Source: Saccharopolyspora shandongensis
Lineage (GTDB): Bacteria; Actinomycetota; Actinomycetes; Mycobacteriales; Pseudonocardiaceae
NCBI RefSeq assembly: GCF_900106995.1
Contig: NZ_FNOK01000015.1
Span: 62,001 to 126,000 of the forward strand
Length of the DNA stretch: 64,000 nt
Reading direction: 5' to 3'
Shown here: positions 32,848 to 42,503 of the stretch, in pieces
How positions within the stretch are numbered: the stretch's first letter is position 1
Layout of the letters: each line of letters starts with the position of its first letter
Notes under the pieces: model-generated
Databases searched by the model: none
What the model was told of the DNA's origin: nothing
What the model saw: only the letters and a program-made list of their open reading frames with translations
Made by a program: the position numbers and the translations under genes

Positions 32848-33738
32848 TCAGGCGTTGGTTGGCACGCCCGCGTTGGTGAGGACCTCTCGCACCGGGAGGG
32901 CCGTGCTCTCCGCCGCGGTCAGGCCGGAGGCCGCCAGGTGCGCGTCGACGATGCGCAGGCCCGCCGCGTATCCGGCGAAATCCGGTAGCCCCACCGGTTG
33001 CAGTCCCATGCGCTGGGCCGTGGCGTCGCCGAAGACGTACGGGGGCAGGTTCTGCATCCCGGCCACGTCGATGGCCGCCGCGATCTTCCGGTACGCCGAG
33101 TCCAGTTCCGCGCCGGTCAGCGCCTGGGACCACGGGCCCACGGCCTGCTCACCGGCCAGCTCCCGCACGAACGCCTCGGCCAAGCCCTCGGCGACGACGT
33201 GTTCCCCGACCGTGACGGCAGCGGGGTCCCAGACGACGTTCGCGTAGCGCACGTTGTGGTGCAGCTCGTGCGCGGCGGCGTGGTCGATCTTGGCCAGGCT
33301 CGTCTCGGTGGGCCACATGTAGAGCTGGATCGCGCCCGGGAACCCGCCCAGGCCGAAGTACCCGGCGCTGCGCGCCATCAGCTGCTCGTCATCGGGGTTG
33401 CCGAGCACCACGACGACGTGCACGGTGTCGGCGTGCCCGATGCCGGGCACCGCGCCGCTGATCCGCGCCCAAGCGGCGGCGAGGGACTCTTCGACGCGGC
33501 TCCACACCTCGGCTTCCTGCATCTGGCGCAGCGCGGGCACGTATCGCGGGTCCTCGCAGTCGAGCCGGAAGCCGCTGCCGCCCATTTCGTACATCTGGAC
33601 CAGGTCCACATCCCCCATCACGGACATCGCCGGCTCTAGCGGGCTGAGCATCTCCCGCAGGGCGTCGCGCCGCTCCGCCTGCGGTCGCTGGAGGAGGTCG
33701 AGCATGGCGGACGCCGTGTCATGAACAACGATCTTCAT
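32848..33738 (-). CDS. DUF2268 putative zinc-dependent protease
   Basis: 296 residues with HELHH (His157-His161), an HExxH zinc-protease motif in AAAHELHHNVRYANVVW, and downstream VAEGLAEAFVRELAG as in DUF2268 (predicted Zn metalloprotease). The frame extends 13 codons upstream, but the ATG at 33738 falls just after the predicted start point of a MerR-type promoter (33747-33777), so the mRNA would be nearly leaderless. DUF2268 proteins are often under MerR-family control; the regulator is not in this window. Its substrate is unknown. Confidence 0.8.
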   Translation of the reverse strand: MKIVVHDTASAMLDLLQRPQAERRDALREMLSPLEPAMSVMGDVDLVQMYEMGGSGFRLDCEDPRYVPALRQMQEAEVWSRVEESLAAAWARISGAVPGIGHADTVHVVVVLGNPDDEQLMARSAGYFGLGGFPGAIQLYMWPTETSLAKIDHAAAHELHHNVRYANVVWDPAAVTVGEHVVAEGLAEAFVRELAGEQAVGPWSQALTGAELDSAYRKIAAAIDVAGMQNLPPYVFGDATAQRMGLQPVGLPDFAGYAAGLRIVDAHLAASGLTAAESTALPVREVLTNAGVPTNA

Positions 33739-33746
33739 GGTTCGGG

Positions 33747-33777
33747 ACCGTAGGGTCTCCAGTCGCTGGAGGGTCAA
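33747..33777 (-). promoter_or_regulatory. MerR-type promoter with 19-bp spacer
   Basis: On the minus strand, TTGACC (-35, 33777-33772) and TACGGT (-10, 33752-33747) are 19 bases apart. The spacer holds the dyad CTCCAG-CGA-CTGGAG. The over-long spacer with a central dyad is the hallmark of promoters activated by MerR-family regulators. Confidence 0.75.
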
Positions 33778-33836
33778 AGCGTCCCGCGGCGGGGGCTTTA
33801 GTCTCTAGCCCGAAGAATGATCTGAAAGGGACCGGG

Positions 33837-34772
33837 ATGAGTCTTCAGCGGGAATCGGTCGCGGCCGTCGATGCCCAGGGAGTGCCGTACCACCTGCTCG
33901 CGCGCACGGCGGCGCACCGCTGGTGGCGACCGTTGGTGGGGATCCTGCTGCTGGTCGGGCTTGCGGCGGTGTTCCTGGTGGTGACCGCCTCCGTCGGTAT
34001 GGGCCTGGCGGTGCTGGTGGGCATCGGCCTGGACGCCGAGGGGAGTTTCTCCGCCCCGCTGTGGGAATTCGGGTTCGGCTTCGCCACCATCGCCGTCATC
34101 CTGCCCGCGGTCCTGCTGACGGCGCGGTGGTCGCAGCGCCGCCCGGTCGGCACGGTGTCCAGTGTGGAGGGACGGCTGCGCTGGCGCTGGCTGTTGCACT
34201 GCGGTGGATGGGCGGTGCTGGGCTTCGCCGTCATCGCCGCCGTCGAATTCGCCCTGGCGCCGGACTGGGACGCAGCGTCGTGGCCGGGCTGGCCGACGTT
34301 CCTGGCGGTGCTCGCGATCGCCGTGACGCTCGTGCCGCTGCAGGCCGCCGCCGAGGAGTACCTGTGCCGCGGCTGGCTGGTGCAGACCTTCGCCTCCTGG
34401 ACCCGCACGCCGTGGCCGGGGGCGTTGGCCACCTCGGTGCTGTTCGTGGCGCTGCACGACTACATCGAGCCGCTGGTGTTCGCCGACCTCTTCATCTTCG
34501 CGATGGCCATGTGCTGGCTGACCATCCGCACCGGCGGGCTGGAGGCGGCGATCGCGCTGCACGTGGTGAACAACGCGACCTTCGCCGTGTTCTCCGGGGC
34601 CCAGGGCGTGCCCAGCCTCGACCAGAGCGGCAGCTACTCGCTGTGGGACGTCCTGCCGACCACGGTCCTGACCGTGGCCTACACGTGGTGGATCGACCGC
34701 CGCGCCCGCCGCCTCGGAATCGCCACCCGCAGCCGCCCGGCCCACTCCGCCGGTACGATCGGGGCATGTTGA
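33837..34772 (+). CDS. CPBP-family intramembrane metalloprotease
   Basis: 311 residues, about eight membrane helices. It has the CPBP/Abi motifs AAEEYLCRGW (Glu173, Glu174, Arg178), FVALHDY (His207) and ALHVVNN (His242, Asn246). These are the metal-binding residues of type II CAAX-prenyl-endopeptidase-like proteins. In bacteria they serve in peptide maturation or immunity; no bacteriocin gene is nearby. It is transcribed away from the DUF2268 gene with about 100 bases between. Confidence 0.85.
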   Translation: MSLQRESVAAVDAQGVPYHLLARTAAHRWWRPLVGILLLVGLAAVFLVVTASVGMGLAVLVGIGLDAEGSFSAPLWEFGFGFATIAVILPAVLLTARWSQRRPVGTVSSVEGRLRWRWLLHCGGWAVLGFAVIAAVEFALAPDWDAASWPGWPTFLAVLAIAVTLVPLQAAAEEYLCRGWLVQTFASWTRTPWPGALATSVLFVALHDYIEPLVFADLFIFAMAMCWLTIRTGGLEAAIALHVVNNATFAVFSGAQGVPSLDQSGSYSLWDVLPTTVLTVAYTWWIDRRARRLGIATRSRPAHSAGTIGAC

Positions 34773-34798
34773 AGATCGGATTCACCTCGGCGCGGTGA
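34766..34798 (+). CDS. Ten-codon leader reading frame overlapping two genes
   Basis: ATG at 34766 gives [10 protein letters not shown] and a TGA that shares bases with the GTG of the next gene (GTGA overlap). It also overlaps the end of the CPBP gene. It may be a coupling minicistron, or the old N terminus of the next gene after a frameshift. No strong ribosome site is visible. Confidence 0.25.
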   Translation: MLKIGFTSAR

Positions 34799-35373
34799 GC
34801 GCCGCCGAAGCTCGGCACCGGCTGACGGTGCCCGTCCTGCTGGACGGCTGGCAGATCGAGTGCTGCGGAACGCCTCCCGCCGTGGGCGACCAAGTGTCCT
34901 GGTGGCTGGAGTGGAGCAAGTGGTCCGCATCGGCGATCCCGACCGACATGGCGCTCCGGGCGAGGCTGGAACGCCGCTCTGTCCCGGAAGGCTTCAGAGC
35001 GCGAACGACCGAGGGAACTGTGCCCGCGGTGGCGATGGCCGGCGGCGTCCGCGCGTTCGTATCGGTGCCGGAGCCGCTTCCCGCGGAGATCACGCTTACC
35101 GGAGTACTGCACGAAGACCACCACTCCGCCCGGTCGCCCGACGACCGGCGGACGGGCGGGCGGGTCACCGCGGTGTGGCTGGTGTCGTGGGAGTACGAGC
35201 TGCGGGATCGCTGCTGGCGACCCGTCGACGGCACCGCTGAACTCGAGAGCGTTCAGCGCGCGCCGAAGCACATGCCCCGCTCGACGCCGCCGGAACGCGG
35301 CGGCTACTGGCGGGATACCAACTCGGTGCTGGTCGAGCTCGAAACGTCCGGCGGGCCGCCCGCGGCGTCGTGA
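34795..35373 (+). CDS. Small conserved-looking protein, possibly DUF6578
   Basis: 192 residues, soluble. The N terminus [25 protein letters not shown] holds a Cys-Cys-Gly motif that I associate with the DUF6578 family. After it come a mid-region strand set ([19 protein letters not shown]) and [18 protein letters not shown]. No catalytic motif is evident. The GTG start overlaps the stop of a ten-codon frame, so translation may be coupled. Function unknown. Confidence 0.6.
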   Translation: MSAAEARHRLTVPVLLDGWQIECCGTPPAVGDQVSWWLEWSKWSASAIPTDMALRARLERRSVPEGFRARTTEGTVPAVAMAGGVRAFVSVPEPLPAEITLTGVLHEDHHSARSPDDRRTGGRVTAVWLVSWEYELRDRCWRPVDGTAELESVQRAPKHMPRSTPPERGGYWRDTNSVLVELETSGGPPAAS

Positions 35374-35531
35374 GCATCGCCGGCCCGGCGGGGAGCGGCC
35401 AGGGCGACAACGTTGTCTTCGGCGCGTCGGACGTCGCGGACCGACCCGCCGGGCCCGTGCGGCGCGGGCGGCCTTTGCCCAGGTGGCCGCAGGCGTGGGG
35501 CGTTCCCATACTGAAGGTGTCGGCCTCGCGG

Positions 35532-35551
35532 GACCCGCCCACCGGCGGGTC
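35532..35551 (+). other. Stable hairpin abutting the dnaK ribosome site
   Basis: GACCCGCC and GGCGGGTC form a perfect 8-bp stem with a CACC tetraloop, ending at the base before GGAGGGGAG (35552-35560), the dnaK Shine-Dalgarno site. It could modulate ribosome access. Confidence 0.45.
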
Positions 35552-35566
35552 GGAGGGGAGCTCGTG

Positions 35567-37399
<1,833 letters not shown>

Positions 37400-37460
37400 C
37401 CGAACGCTCCACGGTGGATCGTTGCGGTTTCGCCGCGCTTCGCATCCTGGGTCGATGTTC

Positions 37461-37484
37461 GCTGGAGAAGAATAGAATTCCAGC
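37461..37484. promoter_or_regulatory. Inverted repeat touching the IclR start codon
   Basis: GCTGGA (37461-37466) and TCCAGC (37479-37484) flank an A-rich centre, ending directly at the ATG. It is a candidate autoregulatory operator of the IclR gene, with only 6-bp arms. Confidence 0.35.
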
Positions 37485-38252
37485 ATGAAGAACAAACCGC
37501 CCTACGCGCTGACGTCCGTCGACAACGCGCTGCTGCTCCTGCAGATGCTGCGCGACCAGGGCGGCCTGCGGGTCAGCGAGGCGGCCGAGGAGCTCGGCAT
37601 CGCCCGCTCCACCGCGCACCGCCTGCTGTCGATGCTGGTGTACCGGGACTTCGCGATCCAGGACGACCGGCGCACCTACGTGCCGGGTCCGGCGCTGGCC
37701 GCGAACCAGGTGGCCGGCCACCCGAACCAGCAGTTGCGCAAGGCGCTCCACCCGCACATGGACGCGCTGTGCGAGCGGGTGCACGAGACGGTGAACCTGA
37801 TGGTCCGGGTGGGCATCCAGACCCGGTTCCTCGCCAGCGTCGAGTCGACGCAGGTCCTGCACGTCGGCGACCGGCGCGGCACCATCCTGCCCGCGCACCT
37901 GTCCTCGGGCGGGAAAGCGCTGCTGGCGGAGCTGGAGCGCGCCCAGCTGGATCAGCTCTACCGGCCGGGCCAGCCGGACCGGCAACTCCCGGAGCGGGAG
38001 TGGAAGACGCTGCTGCGCGAGCTCAAGGCGGCCCGCGAGACCGGCTACGCCATCAACCGCGAGCGAACCGAAGACGGGGTGGCGGCGGTCGGTATGTGCG
38101 TCCACGACGCCTCGGGGGAGCCGGTCGGTGCCCTGTCGATCTCGGCCCCCGCGGCGCGCTTCGCCCCCAAGCGGATCCCGGTGCTGGTGCGCGAGATGCG
38201 CGCCGCGGTCGCCCGGGCCGAGATCGACCTCAAATCCCTGCCCGACCTGTGA
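37485..38252 (+). CDS. IclR-family transcriptional regulator
   Basis: 255 residues: N-terminal winged helix (TSVDNALLLLQMLRDQGGLRVSEAAEELGIARSTAHRLLSML, about 10-50) and the C-terminal IclR effector domain (GTILPAHLSSGGKALLAEL near 130, ETGYAINRERTEDGVAAVGMCV near 185). It follows dnaK in the same direction with an 85-base gap. IclR proteins usually control catabolic operons nearby; no clear target is adjacent. Confidence 0.92.
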   Translation: MKNKPPYALTSVDNALLLLQMLRDQGGLRVSEAAEELGIARSTAHRLLSMLVYRDFAIQDDRRTYVPGPALAANQVAGHPNQQLRKALHPHMDALCERVHETVNLMVRVGIQTRFLASVESTQVLHVGDRRGTILPAHLSSGGKALLAELERAQLDQLYRPGQPDRQLPEREWKTLLRELKAARETGYAINRERTEDGVAAVGMCVHDASGEPVGALSISAPAARFAPKRIPVLVREMRAAVARAEIDLKSLPDL

Positions 38253-38488
38253 CCGGTGGCCCGGCGCTGCTGCTCCGCCCGGACGACCGGGACGCCGAGC
38301 GCCGGGGGGACATCGGCGGCGAGACCCCGCGCGTGGTGCGGGGATCCACTGTGGATCTGTCCGGCCGGGGCCCGGGCGAGCTCAAGGCCGAAGGCGGAGA
38401 ACTCCCGGAACTCGGCCGCTGGCGCTAAAACGCTCGGCTGTCGAAACGCGCGGCCCCGGTCCAAACCATCATCGGTTACGCTTCCGCC
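38253..38488. other. Gap with weak coding potential and a 15-bp palindrome
   Basis: A 59-codon frame (38249-38428) overlaps the IclR stop by GTGA but has no recognisable features. GATCCAC-T-GTGGATC (38343-38357) is a perfect palindrome within it. Neither is strong enough to call a gene or operator. Confidence 0.3.
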
Positions 38489-39511
38489 GTGCACGACGAC
38501 TACCAGGTTCCCATCGCGCTCTTCTTCGTGCCGTCGGGTGTCTTCTTCGCAATTTTCTTGGTGAGCTTCGCCTTCGACCGCCGGAAGATGCGCAACGGTC
38601 TTTACCTGTTCTTCGCGCTCCTGTTCCTGGTCGGCGCGTCGCTGATGGCGCTCGCTTCGAAGTCGGTGATCGTAGCCGGGTTCGTGCTCGTCCTGCTGGT
38701 GCTTCTCTTCCTGCTGATGATCCTGGTGCTCGCGATCTTCCTGGTCGCCAACGGCGTGACGATGCTGCGCCGGGAGGGCAAACGCCTGGCCAACCTGCTG
38801 TCGCTGGCCGCGGGAATCGGGATCTTCGGCTACATCGGATTGCGGATGCTCGCCAATGGCACCCGGTGGGTGCCGCTGCAGGTGTTCATGGACGCGGTGG
38901 GCGCCGTGATCTCCTACGTCTCGCTGCTGTTCATGTGCTTCCTGCTCTACTCCTTCGTCTACGGCCGGATCCGGCAACGCCGCGCCGTCGACTTCATCGT
39001 GGTACTCGGTTCCGGCCTGATCGGCTCGCGCGTGCCGCCGCTGCTGGCCAGCCGGCTCGACCGCGGTCGAGCCGCGTTCGACGCCCAGCGGGCGAAGGGC
39101 CGCGACCCGATGCTGGTGACCTCCGGCGGCCAGGGGCCGGGCGAGGACCTGCCCGAGGCGCGCGCGATGGCCGACTACCTCATCGACAAGGGCGTGCCGG
39201 AGGACCGGATCCTGGTCGAGGACCAGTCGCGCAGCACCGAGGAGAACCTGCGGTTCAGCAAGGCGATCATGCAGCAGCACCGGCCGAAGTACCGGTGCGT
39301 GGTGGTGACGAACAACTACCACGTCATGCGCGCCGCCACCATCACGCGCAAGGAGAAGGTCAACGGCCAGGTGATCGGTTCGCCGACGGCGCGCTACTTC
39401 TGGCCGAGCGCGACGATCCGCGAGTTCGTGGCGGTCTTCCTGTCGCACAAGATCGTGAACTTCGGCATCTGCGCGTTCCTGATCATCACGACCGTGCTGC
39501 CCGCTTTCTAG
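38489..39511 (+). CDS. YdcF-family (DUF218) membrane protein
   Basis: 340 residues. The first half has about four to five membrane segments (10-160). A DUF218 domain follows (FIVVLGSGLIGSRVPPLLASRLDRG near 168, VTSGGQGPGEDLPEA near 210, DQSRSTEENLRFSKAI near 245, VVTNNYHVMRA near 268). DUF218/YdcF proteins, including SanA and ElyC, act in envelope integrity, but the reaction is unproven. GTG start. No operon partners are obvious. Confidence 0.88.
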   Translation: MHDDYQVPIALFFVPSGVFFAIFLVSFAFDRRKMRNGLYLFFALLFLVGASLMALASKSVIVAGFVLVLLVLLFLLMILVLAIFLVANGVTMLRREGKRLANLLSLAAGIGIFGYIGLRMLANGTRWVPLQVFMDAVGAVISYVSLLFMCFLLYSFVYGRIRQRRAVDFIVVLGSGLIGSRVPPLLASRLDRGRAAFDAQRAKGRDPMLVTSGGQGPGEDLPEARAMADYLIDKGVPEDRILVEDQSRSTEENLRFSKAIMQQHRPKYRCVVVTNNYHVMRAATITRKEKVNGQVIGSPTARYFWPSATIREFVAVFLSHKIVNFGICAFLIITTVLPAF

Positions 39512-39633
39512 GGTCGCTGAGGGGTAGGCCGCCGCTTCGCGCGGCTGCGGATGGTCGACGCCCGAACACCTAGCGAGGAGCCCGTCGAACCGGCCCCGTG
39601 AGTGCCCGCCCGGGGATCTGTTTGGATCGGGGC

Positions 39634-40518
39634 GTGGATCTCTTGCGTCATCTTCGCTTCTTCGTCGCCGTGGCCGAGGAAGGCCATTTCGGACATGCCG
39701 CGGACCGGCTCGGGATGACGCAGCCGCCGCTGTCGCAGGGCGTCCAACGGCTCGAGACGAAACTCGGCGTCACCCTCCTGACCAGGGGTTCTCGCGGCGT
39801 GGGGCTGACCACCGCCGGGGCCGAGCTGCTGCCCAGGGCGCGGGCCCTGCTCGACGGCGCGGAGCAGTTCCAGGAGGAAGCGCGCCGCCAGCGGGAGAAC
39901 CGCGGCGCGGTGCGCGTCGGCGTCGTCGCGGCGCTCAGCGACCGGCAGGTCGCGGCCCTGACCGCCGCGGTGCGGGCCGCCGCGCCCGATCCGGCGGCGC
40001 GAACCGTGATCATCACGACGGCCTCGACGGTCGATCTCGTCGACGCGGTCACCGCCGGTCGGCTCGACTGCGCGGTCGTGCACCACCCGGCGCTGATCGG
40101 TGCCCTGCAGGCCGGTCCGGTCCGGAAGATCCCGCGTTCGCTGCTGGTGCCCGCCGACCACCCGGCGGCGCGGCGCAAGCAGTCGCTGCGCTCGCTGGCG
40201 GGCCTGGCCTGCGCGACCGCGCCGCGCAGTCACGGGACGGCCGCGTTCGACCTGCTCGTCGACACGTTGCGGATCAAGGGGCTCGACCCGGACTTCCTGC
40301 CTGCGGCGGGCGATCGCGACGCGCTGACCGCGGTCGCCGCCGGTCGCGCCTTCGCGCTCACCACCGACCCGTCGCTGGAGGTCTCCGGCGTGACCCGGCT
40401 GCAGGCGCCGGGGGAGGACCTCGCGCTGCGGGTGCGGCTGGTCTGGCAGGAGCCTGCGCCGCCGGACGACGTGCTCGCGGCGGTCGAGGCCGCGCTGAGT
40501 CCGGAGGCGCCGCGGTGA
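39634..40518 (+). CDS. LysR-family regulator coupled to a serine hydrolase
   Basis: 294 residues. The N-terminal helix-turn-helix is RHLRFFVAVAEEGHFGHAADRLGMTQPPLSQGVQRLETKLGVTLL (about 4-50). A shortened LysR effector domain follows. The GTG at 39634 begins the conserved HTH; a frame start at 39598 adds 12 unsupported residues. Its stop overlaps the next gene's GTG (GTGA). LysR regulators that control beta-lactamases (AmpR) normally diverge from their target; here it lies upstream in the same direction. Confidence 0.88.
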   Translation: MDLLRHLRFFVAVAEEGHFGHAADRLGMTQPPLSQGVQRLETKLGVTLLTRGSRGVGLTTAGAELLPRARALLDGAEQFQEEARRQRENRGAVRVGVVAALSDRQVAALTAAVRAAAPDPAARTVIITTASTVDLVDAVTAGRLDCAVVHHPALIGALQAGPVRKIPRSLLVPADHPAARRKQSLRSLAGLACATAPRSHGTAAFDLLVDTLRIKGLDPDFLPAAGDRDALTAVAAGRAFALTTDPSLEVSGVTRLQAPGEDLALRVRLVWQEPAPPDDVLAAVEAALSPEAPR

Positions 40519-41411
40519 GCCCGGTCGAGCGCCGCATCCGCGAGGTGCTGGCCGATGCCGGTGCCGAAGGCTGGGTGCACGCCAAGCCGCTGAACTCCGC
40601 GTCGGAAAGGGAGATCGACGTGGGCGGCGACGAGCTCGTCGTCACCGCGTCGGTCTACAAGCTGCCGCTGCTGGTGGCGTTGTGCCGCGCATTCGACGCC
40701 GGCGAACTCGACCCGCGGGCCAGGGTGCGGATCGATCCCGCGTCCTGCACGCCGGGGCCCACCGGGATGTCGGCGTTCCAGGACCCGGTCACGGTGTCCT
40801 GGCGCGACCTGGCCGCGTCGATGATCGGCGTCTCCGACAACGCGGCGGCGGACCTGATCCTCGGCGAGGTGGGGCTCGACGCGCTCGCCGACACCCTCGC
40901 CGACCTGGGGCTGTCCCGCACCCGCGTGGTCGGCGGCACCGCAGACTCGCACGCCGCGCTGATCCGCGACACCGGCACGACCACCGCGGCCGAGGCGTTC
41001 GCGCTGCTCAGCGACAACGACGACGCCCGCACGGTGAGCGCGTACGACCCGTCGTACGCCAGCGCCACCACGCCGCGCGAGATGACCCGGCTGCTCGAAC
41101 TCGTCTGGGCCGACGCGGTCGCGTCGCCGGAGCAGTGCGAGTTCATCCGGCGGCTGCTGGCGAACCAGGCGTGGCAGCACCGCATCCGGGCCGGGTTCCC
41201 GTACCGCGGGGTCCGGGTCGCGGGCAAGACCGGCACGATCGGCGCGGTGCGCAACGAGGTGTCGGTGGTGGAGTTCGACGGCGAAACCCCGGTCGCGGTG
41301 GCGGTGTTCACGCTCGCGGCCCGTGCCGACGCCGCGCTGCCCGGAGTGGATGCGGCCATCGCGGAATGCGCTCGGATCGCGGTCACGGACCTGCGTTCCG
41401 GCCGGTTGTGA
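40515..41411 (+). CDS. Class A beta-lactamase-like serine hydrolase, probably not a beta-lactamase
   Basis: 298 residues of the penicillin-recognising serine family: SVYK (Ser46, Lys49), SDN (Ser107-Asn109) and KTG (Lys238-Gly240). No signal peptide is present and the omega-loop ExxLN needed for deacylation is not visible, so it is likely a cytoplasmic hydrolase or peptidase relative. Translationally coupled to the LysR gene. Its own substrate is unknown. Confidence 0.8.
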   Translation: MSPVERRIREVLADAGAEGWVHAKPLNSASEREIDVGGDELVVTASVYKLPLLVALCRAFDAGELDPRARVRIDPASCTPGPTGMSAFQDPVTVSWRDLAASMIGVSDNAAADLILGEVGLDALADTLADLGLSRTRVVGGTADSHAALIRDTGTTTAAEAFALLSDNDDARTVSAYDPSYASATTPREMTRLLELVWADAVASPEQCEFIRRLLANQAWQHRIRAGFPYRGVRVAGKTGTIGAVRNEVSVVEFDGETPVAVAVFTLAARADAALPGVDAAIAECARIAVTDLRSGRL

Positions 41412-41475
41412 GCGAACTTATTTTCGCGGGCCGGGAGAGGCTGGGCGCCGCCCGGCAGCTGCGGCCATATCGATT

Positions 41476-41525
41476 CGCTATCGGGCGTGGGCCGGGCGCG
41501 GATTGGCGCTATCGGTCGCGGGCTG
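41476..41525. repeat. Direct repeat ahead of the beta-lactamase
   Basis: CGCTATCGG occurs at 41476-41484 and again at 41517-41525, 41 bases apart (about four helical turns), in the 152-base gap before the beta-lactamase. A tandem binding site on one face of the helix is possible. Confidence 0.35.
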
Positions 41526-41563
41526 CTTGATTGGCGGCAGACCCAACCGATTGGAGAATTTCC

Positions 41564-42481
41564 TTGCAGCACCACGAAACCCGCGTCGGCCGTCGAACGA
41601 TCCTGGGTGCGCTGCTGGCCGCCCCGGCGGTGGCCGCGTGCGGTTCGAGCGGCGTAGCGGCGGCGCCGAGCAGCGCGGGGCCGGACCTCACCGGCAAGCA
41701 CGCGCCGGACTTCGCCGGCCTGGAACGCCGCTACGACGCCCGGCTCGGGCTGTTCGCGGTCAACGTCCACACCGGACGTTCCATGGGGTACCGCGCCGAC
41801 GAGCGCTTCGCGATGTGCTCGACGTTCAAGACCTACGCGGCAGGCGCCCTGCTGCACCGGAACGGCCTGGCGGGCGGCTACTTCGACAAGCTGATCCACT
41901 ACACCGAGGCCGACCTGGTGGCGAACTCGCCGGTCACCGGGCCCAACGCGGGCATCGGCATGATGGTCAACGAGCTGTGCGCCGCGGCGATGACCCGCAG
42001 CGACAACACCGCGGCCAACCTGATGCTCGCCGAGCTCGGCGGCCCGCCCGCGATCACCGCGTTCGCGCGTTCGATCGGCGACGGCAGCACCCGACTGGAC
42101 CGCTGGGAAACGGACCTCAACACGGCGATCCCCGGCGACGAGCGCGACACCACCACGCCGGCCGGGATCGCCGCGGGCTACCGGGCGCTGGTGCTGGGCG
42201 ACGCCCTCGGCGCGCCCGAGCGCGACCGGCTGACCGGGTGGCTGTTCGCCAACACCACCGGCGCCGCGCGGATCCGCGCGGGCCTGCCGCCGACCTGGCG
42301 CACCGGCGACAAGACCGGCACCGGTGACTACGCCTCGGGCAACGACGTGGCCGTCACCTGGACCGACCGCGGCCAGGCGATCGTCATCGCCGTCCTGACC
42401 ACTCGCCCGAGGAAGGACGACAAGGTCGACAACGGGCTGCACGCCGACACCGCGCGCATCGTCGCCGCGGCGCTGGGCTGA
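41564..42481 (+). CDS. Class A beta-lactamase, Tat/lipoprotein-type export signal
   Basis: 305 residues. N-terminal [11 protein letters not shown] with VAAC (Cys26) reads as a twin-arginine signal with a lipobox, so the enzyme is probably membrane anchored outside the cell. Catalytic motifs are complete: STFK (Ser86, Lys89), SDN (146-148), WETDLN with Glu182 and Asn186 (ExxLN), and KTG (250-252). It hydrolyses penicillins and perhaps cephalosporins. The TTG at 41564 follows GGAGAATTTCC; an earlier TTG at 41531 is in frame but lacks a ribosome site. Confidence 0.9.
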   Translation: MQHHETRVGRRTILGALLAAPAVAACGSSGVAAAPSSAGPDLTGKHAPDFAGLERRYDARLGLFAVNVHTGRSMGYRADERFAMCSTFKTYAAGALLHRNGLAGGYFDKLIHYTEADLVANSPVTGPNAGIGMMVNELCAAAMTRSDNTAANLMLAELGGPPAITAFARSIGDGSTRLDRWETDLNTAIPGDERDTTTPAGIAAGYRALVLGDALGAPERDRLTGWLFANTTGAARIRAGLPPTWRTGDKTGTGDYASGNDVAVTWTDRGQAIVIAVLTTRPRKDDKVDNGLHADTARIVAAALG

Positions 42482-42503
42482 TATCGGCCACTGTGGACGG
42501 ACG

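Noticed and set aside
38343-38357. Perfect 15-bp palindrome GATCCAC-T-GTGGATC
   Set aside because: It lies well before the YdcF start and has no second copy or partner site here; could be chance in GC-rich DNA.
38249-38428. A 59-codon frame overlapping the IclR stop
   Set aside because: Low-complexity and without features; kept only as a remark in the gap entry.
39594-39620. CCCCGTGAGTGCCC near the LysR gene resembles half of a palindromic element
   Set aside because: No matching right arm follows, so it cannot be counted as a family member.
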